NCBI GenBank assembly: GCA_037102815.1
Contig: BTPP01000002.1
Span: 2,356,001 to 2,420,000, forward strand
DNA: 64,000 nt
Direction of reading: 5' to 3'
Origin: Neurospora intermedia
Lineage: Eukaryota; Ascomycota; Sordariomycetes; Sordariales; Sordariaceae
Shown here: in pieces, positions 50,186-63,000 of the stretch
Layout of the letters: the number at the start of each line of letters is the position of its first letter
Position numbering within the stretch: position 1 is the first letter of the stretch
Notes under the pieces: model-generated
Databases searched by the model: none
What the model was told of the DNA's origin: nothing
What the model saw: only the letters and a program-made list of their open reading frames with translations
Translations under genes and position numbers: made by a program

Positions 50186-51196
50186 AAAGGGTAGATCACG
50201 GCCAGGGAAACAAGAGCGTGAATGTTTGGTTGTGGAGAGCACGGAGAGTTAAGGGTGCAAAATCTGTAGTGTAAGTACGTCAAAGAGTATTTGTTTTGCT
50301 GGCTGGCCCTAGATGAACGGTGAACCGGTTCACAGGGTGTGAGATGGCCCCTGGTGGCTCGGGAGCTTCCGAGCTTCGGCCCCGCCGTGACGGGACCCGA
50401 TGGTTGGGGAAGAACCTGGAGGTCCCTCGTGGGGAGCGCGGGGCAACCATGGAGGGCGCCGTTGCGACACCTCAGTGGGTGACTCTGTGGTGCAAGGGGC
50501 AGGCAAAAGAGCCGGAGGGCCCCTGTGTTGCCGCAGATTGGGCGCGCCTGGGGAAATTGGGGAAATTTCACAAGGACCTCCCGTCCGCGCCGTTTCTGAC
50601 GGATCCAGGCCACACTCGATCCCGGGCCCACCCGTGTACGATTACATACGTCTACCTGTCCATTCATCATTTTGTCATTCGAAGGGGTCCATGGTATTCC
50701 ATGCCTATCTTACAAACACAGCACCTGCCGAGATTCACCACCACGATTGCAAATCCTGGACTTCACTTGTTGTTTTAAAGGCGATCATCCAACGGATTCC
50801 GTATTGTCGCAACTCGCTGCGCACCGCTATATTTTTATAATTTTCTTTTGCTGAAAAAAGAAGCAAAAAAAAGAAAAAAGGAAATACGAAAAAACCGCCC
50901 TTTCCTTATTGCGCCACTCGGCCCAAACGCCCTTTCCACAGTTTTGCACGACAGCTCCGGTCCGACACGCGCTCTCATTTCCGCCTGCACGAGTTGTTTA
51001 CTAATAGCTCGAGCTTGTGCGATTACCCACTAAAAGTTTTCTCCTGTTTTGCTTCGCCCCGACTCTCGACCTATTATCACCTCCTGCTACATACTACCTT
51101 CTATCGCGCGACCTCGATTTCGATTGCGCCAACATTGTACCCCCAGGCGATTTTGACGCGCAAATCTTATAGCCGCTACCTCTTCGTCGGAGGGTT
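50186..51196. other. Divergent intergenic region between BSP peptidase and STU1
   Basis: About 1 kb serving as upstream region for both flanking genes. The STU1-proximal 350 bp contain an AT-rich A-run segment (around 50850-50890) and a CT-rich leader. Small frames here have no coding character. Confidence 0.5.
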
Positions 51197-54100
51197 ATGG
51201 CGGAACGAATTACCGATGAGCAGGTCGCCGATCTGCTCGCCATCTTGCGCACCGATGCTTCTGTCGACGCCAAAGCGAACCGCATCACCGCCGTGAAGAC
51301 GAGCATCAAGCAACACAATGTTCCCGCCACATGCTTCGCGCCGCTTTTCGAAGCGCTCCATATTGCCTCGACCGCACAACACCCCGTTCTCGTTAATGCC
51401 GGATTCACTACGCTCAACCACCTGCTTGCTCGCTTGGCCAGGCAGGATCCCAAGTTTTTGGCCAAGGAGGCGCCGCACACACTCCCGGTCGTTGTCGACA
51501 AGCTTGGCGATCAGAAGGACAAATTCCGCCAGATCGCCGTCCAAGCATTGACAACCCTCTATAAGGTCGCGCCCGTGGACGTCGAGCGCTCTGTGCGCAA
51601 CATTGCCATGGTTGGCAAGAACCCCCGAGCGAAGGAGATGAGCATGCACTGGCTATTACAGACGCACCAAGAGCAAGGCTTACAGTTTCGAGGCTACGTT
51701 CCGACCCTGATGGAGCTTCTTGAAGACGCCGATGGATCAGTCCGCGACGTGGCTAAGACCACCGTCATCGAGCTCTTCAGAAATGCGCCCAATGCCGCCA
51801 AGTCGGATCTGAAGAGGCAGCTCAAGAACTTCAAGGTGAGGCCTGCAATCGAGCAAGTCATCGTGAAAGAGCTTAACAATCCATCCTCCTCCGTTTCCTC
51901 CCAACAAAACGATATGATGGACCTGGACGAGCCGGTGGTGCCCACACGCGCTCCCGCGCCCGCCTCCATACGAACCAACCTATCCGCCAGCGTGCCTACT
52001 CTCGCGTCTGAGCGCCCCCTTACGCCAGGATTGGATAGTCGCCCCGAGCCGGTCGAACCACAATTTGTGAACACACAACGTGAGTTGGATGATATATTCA
52101 GAGATATGCACATGTTCTTCGACGGCAGAGAGACAGAACAGAATTGGCTGAAGCGGGAGGAGAGCATGACCAAACTGAGAAGACTAATTGCTGGGAACGC
52201 CGTCTCGGACTTCCACGACTCCTTTCTCGCTGCGCTTCGAGCGCTACTTGATGGCATCATCAAAGCGGTCACCTCCCTCAGAACCAGCTTGTCCAAAGAA
52301 GGCTGCGCTCTTGTCCAGGACATTGCGACGGCTTACGGTCCAGGTATGGATCCGATGGTGGAAATCCTCATGCAGACATTTGTCAAACTATGCGCAGCCA
52401 CAAAAAAGATTTCCTCTGCGCAAGCCAATGCCACAATCAACACCATCCTTGGCAAGGTCAGCTATACCAATCGTCTTATGCAGCACATCTGGATGGCCTG
52501 TCAAGATAAGAACGTTCAGCCGAGGCTCTATGCCACTGAATGGCTCACAACGATGCTTACCAAAATGGCTCATCACAAAAACCAAGTCGAACACACTGGC
52601 GGCCTAGATCTGATTGAGAAATGCATCAAGAAGGGCCTGGCCGATGCAAACCCTGGCGTCAGAGAAAAGATGCGAGCAACGTATTGGACTTTCTCGGGGA
52701 TATGGCCAGCCCGAGCGACTCACATAATGAACGAGCTTGACTCGACCGCACAAAAGCTGCTCCAAAAGGACCCTCATAACCCTAATGCTCACAGTAGGAC
52801 TGAGACAGGAGGAGCTCGCCCTGGCATGGGTCTCTCCAAGAGCGTTATGGGGGCTCCCAAGCCGAGCGTGCGCGATGCCATTATTGCTCAAAAGAGAGCC
52901 ATGGCATCGTCGAAAAACCAGCCGCCACGGCCCGGTTCAGCCATGGCTCATTTCTCTCCCGTGGGGACGACAAGAAATGTTTCATCAACCTCCCAAACAT
53001 CCGTCGCTTCAGCTACCACAGCGTCCGCTGTTCCGGCACCAACAAAATCAGCCTTTGGTGCTAGCTCGGGGGGGCTTTCGGGGGCACCGATGCGGCCCGG
53101 CAAGAGAAGGCCAGAAGTAGCCGCTCGACCGGCAACGGCGGGTCCATATTCGGTGAGGAATGAAGTACCTCCCGCCGAGCCAGTCAGCCCGCCTTCAAAA
53201 CCTAGGATCAAGACCGTCACAAGCCCAAAGACGCAGACACTCGTCATCTCCCCGAAGAAGGCGATCCCTAGGCCACAACAAGGTCATTCTACGAATAGCA
53301 GCGAGTCCGGCATTCCAATTCCGGTTTCCAGTATTTCTAGTCCAACAAAGCCTACCAGCGCATTTGGTCTTCGTTCTCCCCGATCACCTCTAGCGCCGGA
53401 GTTGCCTCCATCATCCGTAACTGCCTCGCCTTCCAGAGTGATGCCAGACCCTGCTCAAATACCACTGCCCGAGAGCAGCCCATCCAAAGACGAAGAGCTC
53501 TCGTTGGTAGTACCTGGCTCTGTGCTGCCAACTCAGAAGACCCCGTCGCCGACGGAAGAGTCACAGCAACCACAGATTGCTATAGTGCCCATTGAGGCCG
53601 TTGAGATCGTACCTGATAGCCCCTACAGGTCTGTTCAAGTGTATGAGGACCCATTCACTGCAGGACAGGCCCAACCACAGTCCACCTATACCAGTCCTGT
53701 TTTGGAACCGAAGCCGGTAAATGAGGGTGCTGCTGCTCCCCCGCCGCCACAGTCATCGTACGATGGAGAGAACGGACACGACATGGGCGAAATCCCCATT
53801 CCTTCTTCCCCTGAACGTACCAGACAAAATTCGCGCCTCCTCGACAGTGGCATTTCCAAGGTCGAGACCAAGTCCCTCGACGTCCATGGCTTCCGCAAGT
53901 TGCAGGGCATTATCCGCGATCCCAAGGGTGGCGCCATCTTCACCGACGACAAGTTCGACGCCCTCCTCTCTGGCCTCTTCGAGTTTCTCGAAGCCCACCC
54001 CTCCGAGATCCCCCACGTTCCTGCCGAGAAGCAACAGGACGTCAAGGCCCAAATCCTGGCCACCATTAAGCTGCTCCTTAAGAAGATGCGCGAAAACTTT

Positions 54101-54607
54101 CGTCCCCACGTCTCCCGCGGCCTCGACAGCCTGCTGCGCGCCCGCGCCGCCTACGACAGCCGCTCCCACATCGTCAGCGGAATGGAACTGCTCGCCGATG
54201 AGCTCATCACCCTAGGTGACCCTACCGAGATCACCCTCGTGTTGGCAAACACGCTCCGCGAGGCACTGCTTGATAAGGACCAGCAGCACAACACGGCTGC
54301 TCGCTCCCTTAGTATGGGAATGCACGTCCTCAAGGAGGTGGTCGAAAGCTCGGCAAATTCCTCGACGCCGTTCACGCCCACTGAGCAGGAACTGGACACA
54401 CTCGCTGGGCTGGCGGCCAAGTGCCTCGAAAGCGCAGATAGTGCGGTGCGCATGGATGCTGTGCAATTGTGTGTGGCACTACATGCGAAGGTGGGCGATC
54501 AGAGGTTTTGGGATGCGGTGAAGAGGGAGGGTGTCAGGGATGATCCGAAGAGTCTGATAACTTATTATATTGTAAGGAGGCAGCGTGAAGTTGGTACTAA
54601 TGCATGA
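51197..54607 (+). CDS. STU1: CLASP-family microtubule stabiliser Stu1
   Basis: Microtubule plus-end and spindle-stabilising protein of the CLASP family. Single exon, 1136 residues, starting MAERITDEQVADLLAILRTD. An N-terminal TOG-like HEAT array spans about 1-230 (DKLGDQKDKFRQIAVQALTT is a typical TOG helix pair). The CLASP_N TOG domain spans about 295-525, beginning RELDDIFRDMHMFFDGRETE and including the conserved NWLKREESM and NPGVREKMRATYWTF. A long Ser/Pro/Lys-rich linker (about 530-880), presumably the microtubule-binding, disordered part, carries SxxP-type stretches. The C-terminal helical domain (about 886-1136) begins DSGISKVETKSLDVHGFRKL. No intron is needed. From about 53780 to 54200 codon use shifts strongly to C-ending codons compared with the linker. 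Identification is confident. Confidence 0.95.
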   Translation: MAERITDEQVADLLAILRTDASVDAKANRITAVKTSIKQHNVPATCFAPLFEALHIASTAQHPVLVNAGFTTLNHLLARLARQDPKFLAKEAPHTLPVVVDKLGDQKDKFRQIAVQALTTLYKVAPVDVERSVRNIAMVGKNPRAKEMSMHWLLQTHQEQGLQFRGYVPTLMELLEDADGSVRDVAKTTVIELFRNAPNAAKSDLKRQLKNFKVRPAIEQVIVKELNNPSSSVSSQQNDMMDLDEPVVPTRAPAPASIRTNLSASVPTLASERPLTPGLDSRPEPVEPQFVNTQRELDDIFRDMHMFFDGRETEQNWLKREESMTKLRRLIAGNAVSDFHDSFLAALRALLDGIIKAVTSLRTSLSKEGCALVQDIATAYGPGMDPMVEILMQTFVKLCAATKKISSAQANATINTILGKVSYTNRLMQHIWMACQDKNVQPRLYATEWLTTMLTKMAHHKNQVEHTGGLDLIEKCIKKGLADANPGVREKMRATYWTFSGIWPARATHIMNELDSTAQKLLQKDPHNPNAHSRTETGGARPGMGLSKSVMGAPKPSVRDAIIAQKRAMASSKNQPPRPGSAMAHFSPVGTTRNVSSTSQTSVASATTASAVPAPTKSAFGASSGGLSGAPMRPGKRRPEVAARPATAGPYSVRNEVPPAEPVSPPSKPRIKTVTSPKTQTLVISPKKAIPRPQQGHSTNSSESGIPIPVSSISSPTKPTSAFGLRSPRSPLAPELPPSSVTASPSRVMPDPAQIPLPESSPSKDEELSLVVPGSVLPTQKTPSPTEESQQPQIAIVPIEAVEIVPDSPYRSVQVYEDPFTAGQAQPQSTYTSPVLEPKPVNEGAAAPPPPQSSYDGENGHDMGEIPIPSSPERTRQNSRLLDSGISKVETKSLDVHGFRKLQGIIRDPKGGAIFTDDKFDALLSGLFEFLEAHPSEIPHVPAEKQQDVKAQILATIKLLLKKMRENFRPHVSRGLDSLLRARAAYDSRSHIVSGMELLADELITLGDPTEITLVLANTLREALLDKDQQHNTAARSLSMGMHVLKEVVESSANSSTPFTPTEQELDTLAGLAAKCLESADSAVRMDAVQLCVALHAKVGDQRFWDAVKREGVRDDPKSLITYYIVRRQREVGTNA

Positions 54608-55653
54608 GTAAGTGCTTGGAGAGCTTCGCGACTTGCCGAAGACCCAATGGGCCATGGGGATTACGATGAGGAAGTTAGTAATGGGTAATATGATGGGTAC
54701 AATAATGTGTTGTTTTTGGAGAATGTACAAAGAAGAATCCATTAGATGTCTTTTATGGGGCTGTTGCTCTTGGGGGTTTCGATTCTCGGTATCAAGGCTA
54801 GGGTCTTTTGCACGCGGATAGGATGTTGATGGAGGATGTTGTATGATGCGCTTAGTAGTAATGGAACTGAGACAGACAGAAAAGCATGGATCAAGGCAGG
54901 CGCTGGTGCAAGAAGGAGGGAATGGCAATTTAAGATTTATGTGTCTCCTTAACAGCATGGCGTTCTTGATATTCGCGGGTGTTTGGCTGGCTGTGTTAAT
55001 TCACAGATCATCATCAATAAATATTTCGTACATATCAACGCTGCATATTACGTCTCGAGTCACTTCCTAGATATGACTTTTTGATGTATTACAGGGAGGA
55101 AGAAACTATAGTTAAACTAAATGTTATAAGTACGAAAACTGCCTACTGTTCAAACCACAGGGGTATTTTAGTCTATCAAACAAAACGTAATCCCATTCCC
55201 GCGCAAAGATTTTAACGAGAACAAAAATGAAATAAAAACACAGAGTGAAAATAAGAGAGAACATCCATAAGGTATGCCCGTTGATGTCTGTGATGAAGAT
55301 TCACTCGAAGCTGGTTTCTGTGCCGCCCGCTTCCCATCTCTACACTTGTTAAATCGATGATGAAACACCGACCGACCGAGGGTGAGAACTTTTCCCATCT
55401 CACCCACCCATAACATCTAATTCGTAATAGTGTGCGTAACGCCGGTATCAAAAGAAAAAAGGAACTGCTTTCCTTTCAAGTGCTGCGTAAAAACAGCTTG
55501 AGTACTAGGGAAGCCATGGGGTGAGCAGAAGGATGTGAATGCCAGAGTCATTCGTCATCTGCATGGCTTCAGACGCGCCGACATGTTGAGCACGCTGACT
55601 GAATGCCATTTGTTCTTTTGACATGATTGACCATTTTAACAAATAGGAGTTAC
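54608..55653. other. Convergent 3' intergenic region
   Basis: About 1 kb between the 3' ends of STU1 and the Zn2Cys6 regulator gene. AT-rich, no supported gene. Confidence 0.5.
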
Positions 55654-58005
55654 TTATTCCGTCGCTGGGAGTAACAGTGTCGAGGAAAAGAGGAACTCGA
55701 AGGATCGAGGATCAGTAGGAGAGAAGACTGGTTGCTCTTGTTTTGACTTAATTTGGATGACTGGAACATGAAGGGAACCGATTAGCTAAAATCAACAAAC
55801 CCAAAATGGAAAAAGTGTCACTGGCAATCTTACAGTTGAGACTAATCGCTTCAAAGTACGCTTTGATAGCAGGATCTTGTTCCTCCGTCACCAGTTTCCC
55901 ATCCGACTCTCGGTGAGCTGTGCGCGGGAGGGCTTTACGGATCGTCAAGAGCATCCGCAGCAAATCGGCGATGACATAGCCCTGCTGGGCAAAGCTTCCT
56001 GGGTCCTTTTCTAATGGCCACATCGTCCTCAGGTTGGGCTGTTCCCAGGCCTTGAAAGCCCACGTCGATTTCTCGACACAGTTCAACAGGATCAGGGTTG
56101 CAAAGTACATGCCGAAGTCGATCTTAACTTTGCTGTCTTGCAGCACTCTCTGCATGCCTGTAAGAAGAGTTTTGCTTGTAGCAGCCGCTTTCCGTTCTGC
56201 TGCTGCCGCAAGCTGCAGACAAATCGTGGTGAAAACTTCTTCGTGGGTCTCCTCCTTGATGTGACTGATGACGGTATCGTCAAGAGTGGACTTTACCGAA
56301 ATTGTCCATTGGCGCTCTCTGTCCAATATTTCCACTAGTCCCCAGAGTTCGAGAGATTTCTTGAGGAGTTCGTCGTTGGTCGTGCTTGCAATTTCGAGGG
56401 CAGTTTGTAGAGTAACTTGCATGAAGTTGGACGGCTCCCGCTTAATGAGCTCTGGAAGGACCTCACGCATATATGACTCGAGACGGGCAGGAACGTCTTG
56501 TGTGTCGTTGTCAACCATAATGATTGGGTAATCCAAAGGTTTATCTGATGGTACGGCCGTGGTCACCTTTCCGTCTGCTTCCCTGATCCCATCACGCTGT
56601 AAAACCTGAAGTCGCAAATGCGAAGAAAGCTCCGGGAAGTGGCACGCTTCGATAACTAGACCGTGGTTGCTAAGGACCATGGCTTGCTTGAAAGTGTTGA
56701 TCCTGCCTTGCGCTAGGACGATCTGAACGCCAGCAGAGTACAGATCGAGCTGCTCCGAGAACTTGGTACGTACACAACCAGAACGCCATACACGCGGTGA
56801 CAAGACCTTGCGGCACGTGTCGCAAGGTTCTCCAGGGGAGCAAGTCTTTCGCAAAACCCTGCAGCGGATACACGCGCCAATCTTGCGCACCTCTTGAACC
56901 TGCTTTCTCCTTGTCGCATTGAACCTCGCTCGCGAATGACGGGCTTTGGAGGTTGTCTCGAGACGGAATCCGCCTTTGGTAAGCGATGCCGTTGTATGAG
57001 GGACAGAGTCGCCAGCCGGCATTGTTTGGAAAGCATCGGCCGTGTAGGTGATCTCGCCCCAGGGTTGGGAGGGCGTAGTCGCGGGGATAGATGGCGACAC
57101 TTCAGGAGGACTTTGGTGGGATTGGTGGGCTTGTTCGGAAGCCGAAAGACTGCTCGCTACTGCGGCGGCGGCAGCGGCAGTCGCACTTGCGGCCTCGGCA
57201 GCGGCGGCAGCTTCTTGCCCTAGCAACTGAGGGTCAAGAAGCCCATGGTGTAGTCGAGCAGCGGCAGCTGCGGCCATCGATATGTTGGCGGCGTCGGCAT
57301 TGGCGTTTTCCTCCACCCGAAGTATCTCGTGTAATCTCTCTTCGGCGGTGAGAACTCGTTCTTCATCTGTCGGTGCAACTGGTTCGGCTGTAATGACCAA
57401 CTTGTCAGTCTCCGGTGGCAAAGATAACAAAGGCGGTGTAAGCCAGACGCCCGCAACTTACGCTTTGGTTGCTCGCCCAAAACAGTATGCTCGTCGGTCT
57501 GATGTGGATGCTCTACATTTCCTGGATCCTGCACAACAAAGTGTTCGACAGATTGTGAGGTAGCGGCGCCTAGTACGGTACCCGAAGAGACGTTTGGGTG
57601 TAGAGGGACGCGATCGTCGTTCTTCTCGCTCATGTCAATCTGCCTCGAAACCTCGGCCAGCACTCCGAGAGCAGTCCAATCACGCTGGAGGTCGCGCTGT
57701 ATCATGGGCAGATCCACTGGAGAGCCATTGACGCCATTGACCTGGGTCGGGACCTGCAAGGGCTGCTGTACCTGGCCCTGGGCGTGCTGCGTTTGTTGTA
57801 GTCGGTGGGAAGCATGGCTCATTCCGGAGAGGGTAAAGATGGCATTAACACGGTCGGCTTCGCCAATGGCGGGACATTTCTTGGTAAGGTGGGTTGTCAA
57901 GCTGTCGAGACGGCCTCGTGGGAAGTGCTCTCCGCATCTGTGTCGGTGAAGTGGGAAGCAATCAGCATCAGAAGCATCATGGGCGGCAGCAGTGGTCGTC
58001 GACAT
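55654..58005 (-). CDS. Zn2Cys6 regulator with an additional N-terminal Cys/His finger
   Basis: Probable nuclear DNA-binding transcription factor; target genes unknown. Three exons on the minus strand: 58005-57462, 57387-55834 and 55760-55654, coding 734 residues. If the last intron is retained the frame ends at 55748 (727 residues), so the C-terminus is the least sure part. The spliced tail SPTDPRSFEFLFSSTLLLPATE looks more protein-like. Near the N-terminus is a Cys/His finger-like block, CGEHFPRGRLDSLTTHLTKKC, reminiscent of BED-type fingers that precede Zn clusters in some fungal regulators. The zinc cluster lies at about 285-325 and reads CIRC, VLRKTC, SPGEPC, DTC and a final C twelve residues later: C-x2-C-x6-C-x5-C-x2-C-x12-C. 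Between them are Gln-rich and Ala-rich regions (AAAAEAASATAAAAAAVASS). I do not recognise a specific orthologue. Confidence 0.85.
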
Positions 58006-60095
58006 GGTCGGGGCTCGGAGGAGGAGGGTTGGAGACTGGTGAAAAGCAAAGCGATGGAGAGCGACGACGACAACAATGACGACGACAGTGTTGACATTAA
58101 CTGGGAGAGAAGAGTCGGTCACCGCAACTCACGATTTACAAGTATGAGGATAACGATTGCTCTGGTCCTGCAGCTTTGGGCCTCGCTCGAAATACTGCAG
58201 GATCAGAGCATTCGGCCGTCTACCCATTGTGCCGGAGACTGCACGGCTGGACAATCGGGGGGCATCTAGGAAGAAAGACTGGCGACTGCTTGTCGGTGAG
58301 CGATTGGCGACTGGCGCTGGCGCGAGCCGGGGGAGGGGTCTCCTGCGATGGATGGCGACGTGAAAATACTGCCGGTCTAAAAATGTTGGCGGTCAGGAAA
58401 TGCGAGCACGGCACGACGAGCGGTAGAGCGGTAGAGAGAAGCAGTTGGCCACGAACAATCCAGGAACCGGCAAAGACGGTGAGCGAGTCTGGGTGGTTGG
58501 CAAGGGTCACGTGGGGCTACGTATCTCGCCAAGCCTGCGCTAGCTCAATACTTTAGCCTTACATAAGAAAGGACCGGGGGGGCCTGGACGCCCTGGAGCT
58601 CGAGCCGCACGGTGTCTCTGCACCCTGGGGCTGTCACTTATACATGCCTAGTGTCCGGGCAAACTCCCATGGACACTCTCGTCGCTCAGCCTGTGAAGAC
58701 GGAACTACCTGTACCTAGGTGAGTTCAGCTCAGCATTCACTCTGTAACGGGCAGGACGATACAACTGAAGTGACTTTATGAAGTGAGCAAGGAACTGCCT
58801 CTTCAAATGACCCGACGACGGGAGTGGCTAGGTAGAAACATAGTACAGGTGCAAAACAAGTAAATCAGCCGCATATGCCGTGACTAGGTAAAGTTGGCCC
58901 GGATTGATATCGATTTGCACCGACCTGGATGAGTCCGAACTTCATTCCCTTTTCCCTACTGGTGACCTCGTCAAATGTCCATACCTCTTCTAATTTGCGT
59001 CAGAGGCAGCGCCGGTCGTCTAATCCCCAGTCTTGCCCTCGGAACTATCGCGCTTTCCGAGATATCTAGGTAGTGTACACTATGCTCAACACTCCCCAGC
59101 ATTTGAGACTCAAAAGAAGATGCCGTCATCATAGCTAGGCCTGGACCCCATCGCCAAGTTTGTTCCTGAACTGTACCTGTTAGACTAAAGGGGCCGGGAA
59201 CCCACCCACACACCCACTTGGATGGAATTGTTGTCGAGACGGGAGCCACTTGTCACTGCAATCCACTCTGCCATCGAACCCCCCCACACACTGCCATCAT
59301 CCTTGTGAGGCAATCGAAGCCCCCGAGCAGTCCGGCTGTCCCTTACCTGTACTCACTCACTGGATATCCCGCAGTTTTTTGCCCTCCTTACACGCGCATC
59401 CCCTGAATCTGATACATCCCAGCGTTTTGATTCTGGCGTCGTTGTAGCTTATCAACAACTGCGTATTCGCATTAAGAGATCAGGGGCATTCTTTTTTCAG
59501 CAAATACCTACCTCTAGTCTTCAGCCAAACGACCACGTCTTTAGCTTTAGCCTAACCACACTCTTAGTCACAACCAAGTTCCCAGTGGACACGACGTTAC
59601 GATCTTGACCACGCAGGGTGCAACAAGACATAATATTTCCACCCCGTGCTGTTCCAATTACTTCCAGGAAATCGACGAGTCTTCAACACCGTTCTGGGTA
59701 GTCCACTTCAACTCCGCGTCCTCGTGTTCCGTCTCCGTTTCCCCGGGTCCGGTTGTTGCTTCCGGGATGCAGAACCAGGGCAAGCACCTGCCAGCTGCCC
59801 CACACCACTCGACCGCTGCCTTCTTAGCTCCCGGTTAAGACACGACAAGCCGACAACACCACATACGCTCCGTCATCACCGACATACTGCATTCCCGTTT
59901 TGGCTACGACGTGAGGCACAGTATCATCCGCTTCATTTCGCTACGGGAATCTCTCAAATCTACGCCTTCTGTCTTGCTTAACCTGCGGAGTTATTACTAC
60001 ATACTGGACGGTGCCAAGTTTCGCTGGGTCTCGGCGTGTACTGGGCTTCAAGTTGGCGGGACCGATACGGCACGCATAGCGCAGGGTCGTTCAGG
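58006..60095. other. Divergent intergenic region before the lipase gene
   Basis: A 2.1 kb upstream region for the Zn2Cys6 gene (minus) and the lipase gene (plus). CA/CT-rich sequence from about 59240 suggests a long lipase 5' leader. A short ACCTAGGT palindrome lies near 58710. No gene was seen. Confidence 0.5.
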
Positions 60096-63000
60096 ATGCT
60101 CCTCCTCCACCAAACCGGCAGCGTCAAAATCGGCGAAGTAGTCCGCTACACCGTTACTTATACCCCGTCTGCCGACCATATCCTTCCATCTCCCGAATTT
60201 CTATCTCTACGCATCAAGAATACTTCGGCCATTGCTCTGCGGGCTGCCTTCGTCCACGGTCCCTACACCCTTTCCGTTGCGGCTTACCCTTCTCACTTCA
60301 ACCCAAATGAAAAGTTTGAGAACCCCCGTCGCTATGGGATCCCCGAGTTCGAGCCCATGCTCAAGGCTGGTGCTGTCTGGAACTGTCACCTTGTCGTACC
60401 CGACAACATTCGTCAGTCAGCCGGTGAGGGGACAAGCAAGCACGGCCAGTTTGGCAACCCCGAAACCCGTGGTGAAAGTGTCTCATGGGTCATTGAAGTT
60501 GCCTCGCAGGTGATCTTCTCCACTTCGGCTGCCGTTCACTATGTGATTCTCCTCGCCCGGGACGAAAAGTCTCTGAACCTCGGCTCCGTCGTTCCGGTTC
60601 TCGGAGGCCAGTCCCAAGCCCCGGAGCCGGGCCAGGTCAGCGATTTTCAGCAAAGCATTGGCAGCATCAAGGATCATCCAGCGCAACCAAAAGGGGTCTT
60701 CTCGCGAGCCATACGGCTAAAGGTAGAGGATACAGGCGCACTATGGAACACGCCCCAACTTCCAGGGTGGGATCAAGAAGTCCATCACCGGGCCAAGTTT
60801 CACGGTGCCGATGCTCCTGTGGAGCCCGCCGTTCAGAACAAAAAGCATAAGGAACCGATAAATCCGAAGAAGCAGAAAAAGGTTCACCTGGTTGTTCTGA
60901 CGCATGGGCTACACAGCAATTTGGGAGCTGATATGCTCTATATGAAGGAGAGCATCGACGCAGGAGTACGAAAGGCAAAACAAGATGCCAAGGCGCGAAG
61001 AGCAAAGGAACGAGCAGCGAAACACCAGCGAGACACCTCGCCGTCTGCCGAGGCAGGGGGGAAAAGAGCAACTGGTGATGAGGACCAGCTGCGGGCGGAT
61101 GACGGGCAAGGTGGTAGCGATGACGAAGACGACGAGGAGGTGATTGTGCGCGGCTTCTCAGGAAATGCCACCAGGACTGAAAAGGGTATCAAATATCTAG
61201 GAAAGCGGCTTGCCAAATACGTCCTGACAATGGTTTTCCCTGATCAACCATTCATACCCACCACCAGAGCGGCGTCGCAGGCCATTGTCCACTCGCTCAA
61301 AGCTAGCAAGCAGGACGCAGAGAAAGATTCGGGGCAAAAGCGCCCTTCTTCTGGGTCCAAAAAGACAGAAAGGGGGTATAAAATCACCAAGATCAGCTTC
61401 ATTGGCCATTCACTTGGCGGCCTTATACAGACATACGCAATTGCCTACATCCAGAAGCATTCACCAACCTTTTTCGATCAGGTTGAACCAGTCAACTTCA
61501 TTGCCTTGGCATCCCCGTTTCTTGGCCTCAACCATGAAAACCCTTACTACGTCAAGTTTGCACTCGATTTTGGCTTGGTGGGAAGGACCGGTCAGGATTT
61601 GGGACTCACTTGGAGAGCTCCGACAATCGCGCGAAACGGGTTTGGGGCGATCATAAGCCAGTTTGGAGAAAATACGCACAAACACGTCTACGGAGAACCC
61701 CAAGCGGAATCAAAGCCGCTGCTACGCATCTTGCCTACTGGGCCGGCGCACACAGCATTGAAGAAATTCCGAAACAGGACCGTATACTCCAATGTCGTCA
61801 ACGATGGAATCGTACCACTCCGCACAAGTTGTCTTCTGTTCTTGGATTGGCAGGGCTTAGGGCGTGTCGAAAAGGCTCGAAGAGAGGCCGGATTGGTTGA
61901 AACTGCTTTAAGCTTTGGGTGGGCTGAATTGACAGGGACAAATACGACGGCGCCACGAGCGAGGCCCTGGGCCCCAGACAATGTAGAGGAAAAGCCAGGT
62001 GAGGAGGGATCTGGAGACTCGACACCTACGGGCCCTTATGATGCCCACGAGGTTCCCCAGCCGCCACCTCATGCCATGCTGGACGACGATCGAGCGAGTC
62101 TTCGGTCAACTGTTGTGGCTTCTCCAGAGTCTGAGTACCAGAAGCTCCAGAATCTTCAAAGCGCAACCACCTCGAATAACACCAACAATCCCTTCACCGG
62201 TTTGATAAATTTCTTCCGTTCTAGCGAAACGCAAAAGCAAGCACCTGCTCCACAGTCCTCCAAAGCCAACAGAATCTATCAACGAAGTCAGATCCTGAGA
62301 TCAGACGACGCATCTACGACGGCCTCAGCTTCTTCGCCTCGATCGCGGGTCACCACCGGCAATGAGCTCTTAGATTCGGGAGAGAGCGTCATGGCTCCGC
62401 CCAAGACGACGGTATTTGAGGCAGCTAGTGACTTGATCAACCCGAAATTACCTTCAGTTGAGTATCTCATCGATCCGTCCAAACGACCTCGCGCCATCTT
62501 TCATGATAGGATATACCATCCTTCAGATATTCCGCCCCCACCACTGAAGAAACGACCCACTACCAGCGGCTTCCGACGAAGAGCTACGGCAAGCACTGAA
62601 TCTTCAAGCAGCTCCGCGACTCAAGCTCCCCAGGTTAAAACCCCAGGTAGCGAGGCGTCGTCCCCCTATGCTCCGTCACCAGGAATCTTTCCCCGGGACT
62701 CGTCATTATCACGGCATGACTACGATGACACAGAACATACCAACCCCGATATGGACCCATGTGAGATAGTCGACGGTTCCCAAATGCAAGTTGAGGAGAA
62801 GATCGCCAGAGCCTACCATAGGGGTCTCTCATGGCGCAAAGTGCTCGTCAAGCTGGAGCCTGATGCGCACAACAACATCATCGTGCGTCGCCAGTTTGCC
62901 AACGCATTCGGATGGCCGGTTATTCAGCATCTCGTGGAGGCACACTTTAGCGATTCGGCAACCGCCAAAACGTCTGACGACAAGTCCACAAACAAAGAGC

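Noticed and set aside
57220-58122. 300-codon minus frame starting upstream of 58005
   Set aside because: The stretch before 58005 has no ATG, and the part beyond 57462 is intron and out-of-frame sequence. Only 58005-57462 was kept as exon 1 of the zinc-cluster gene.
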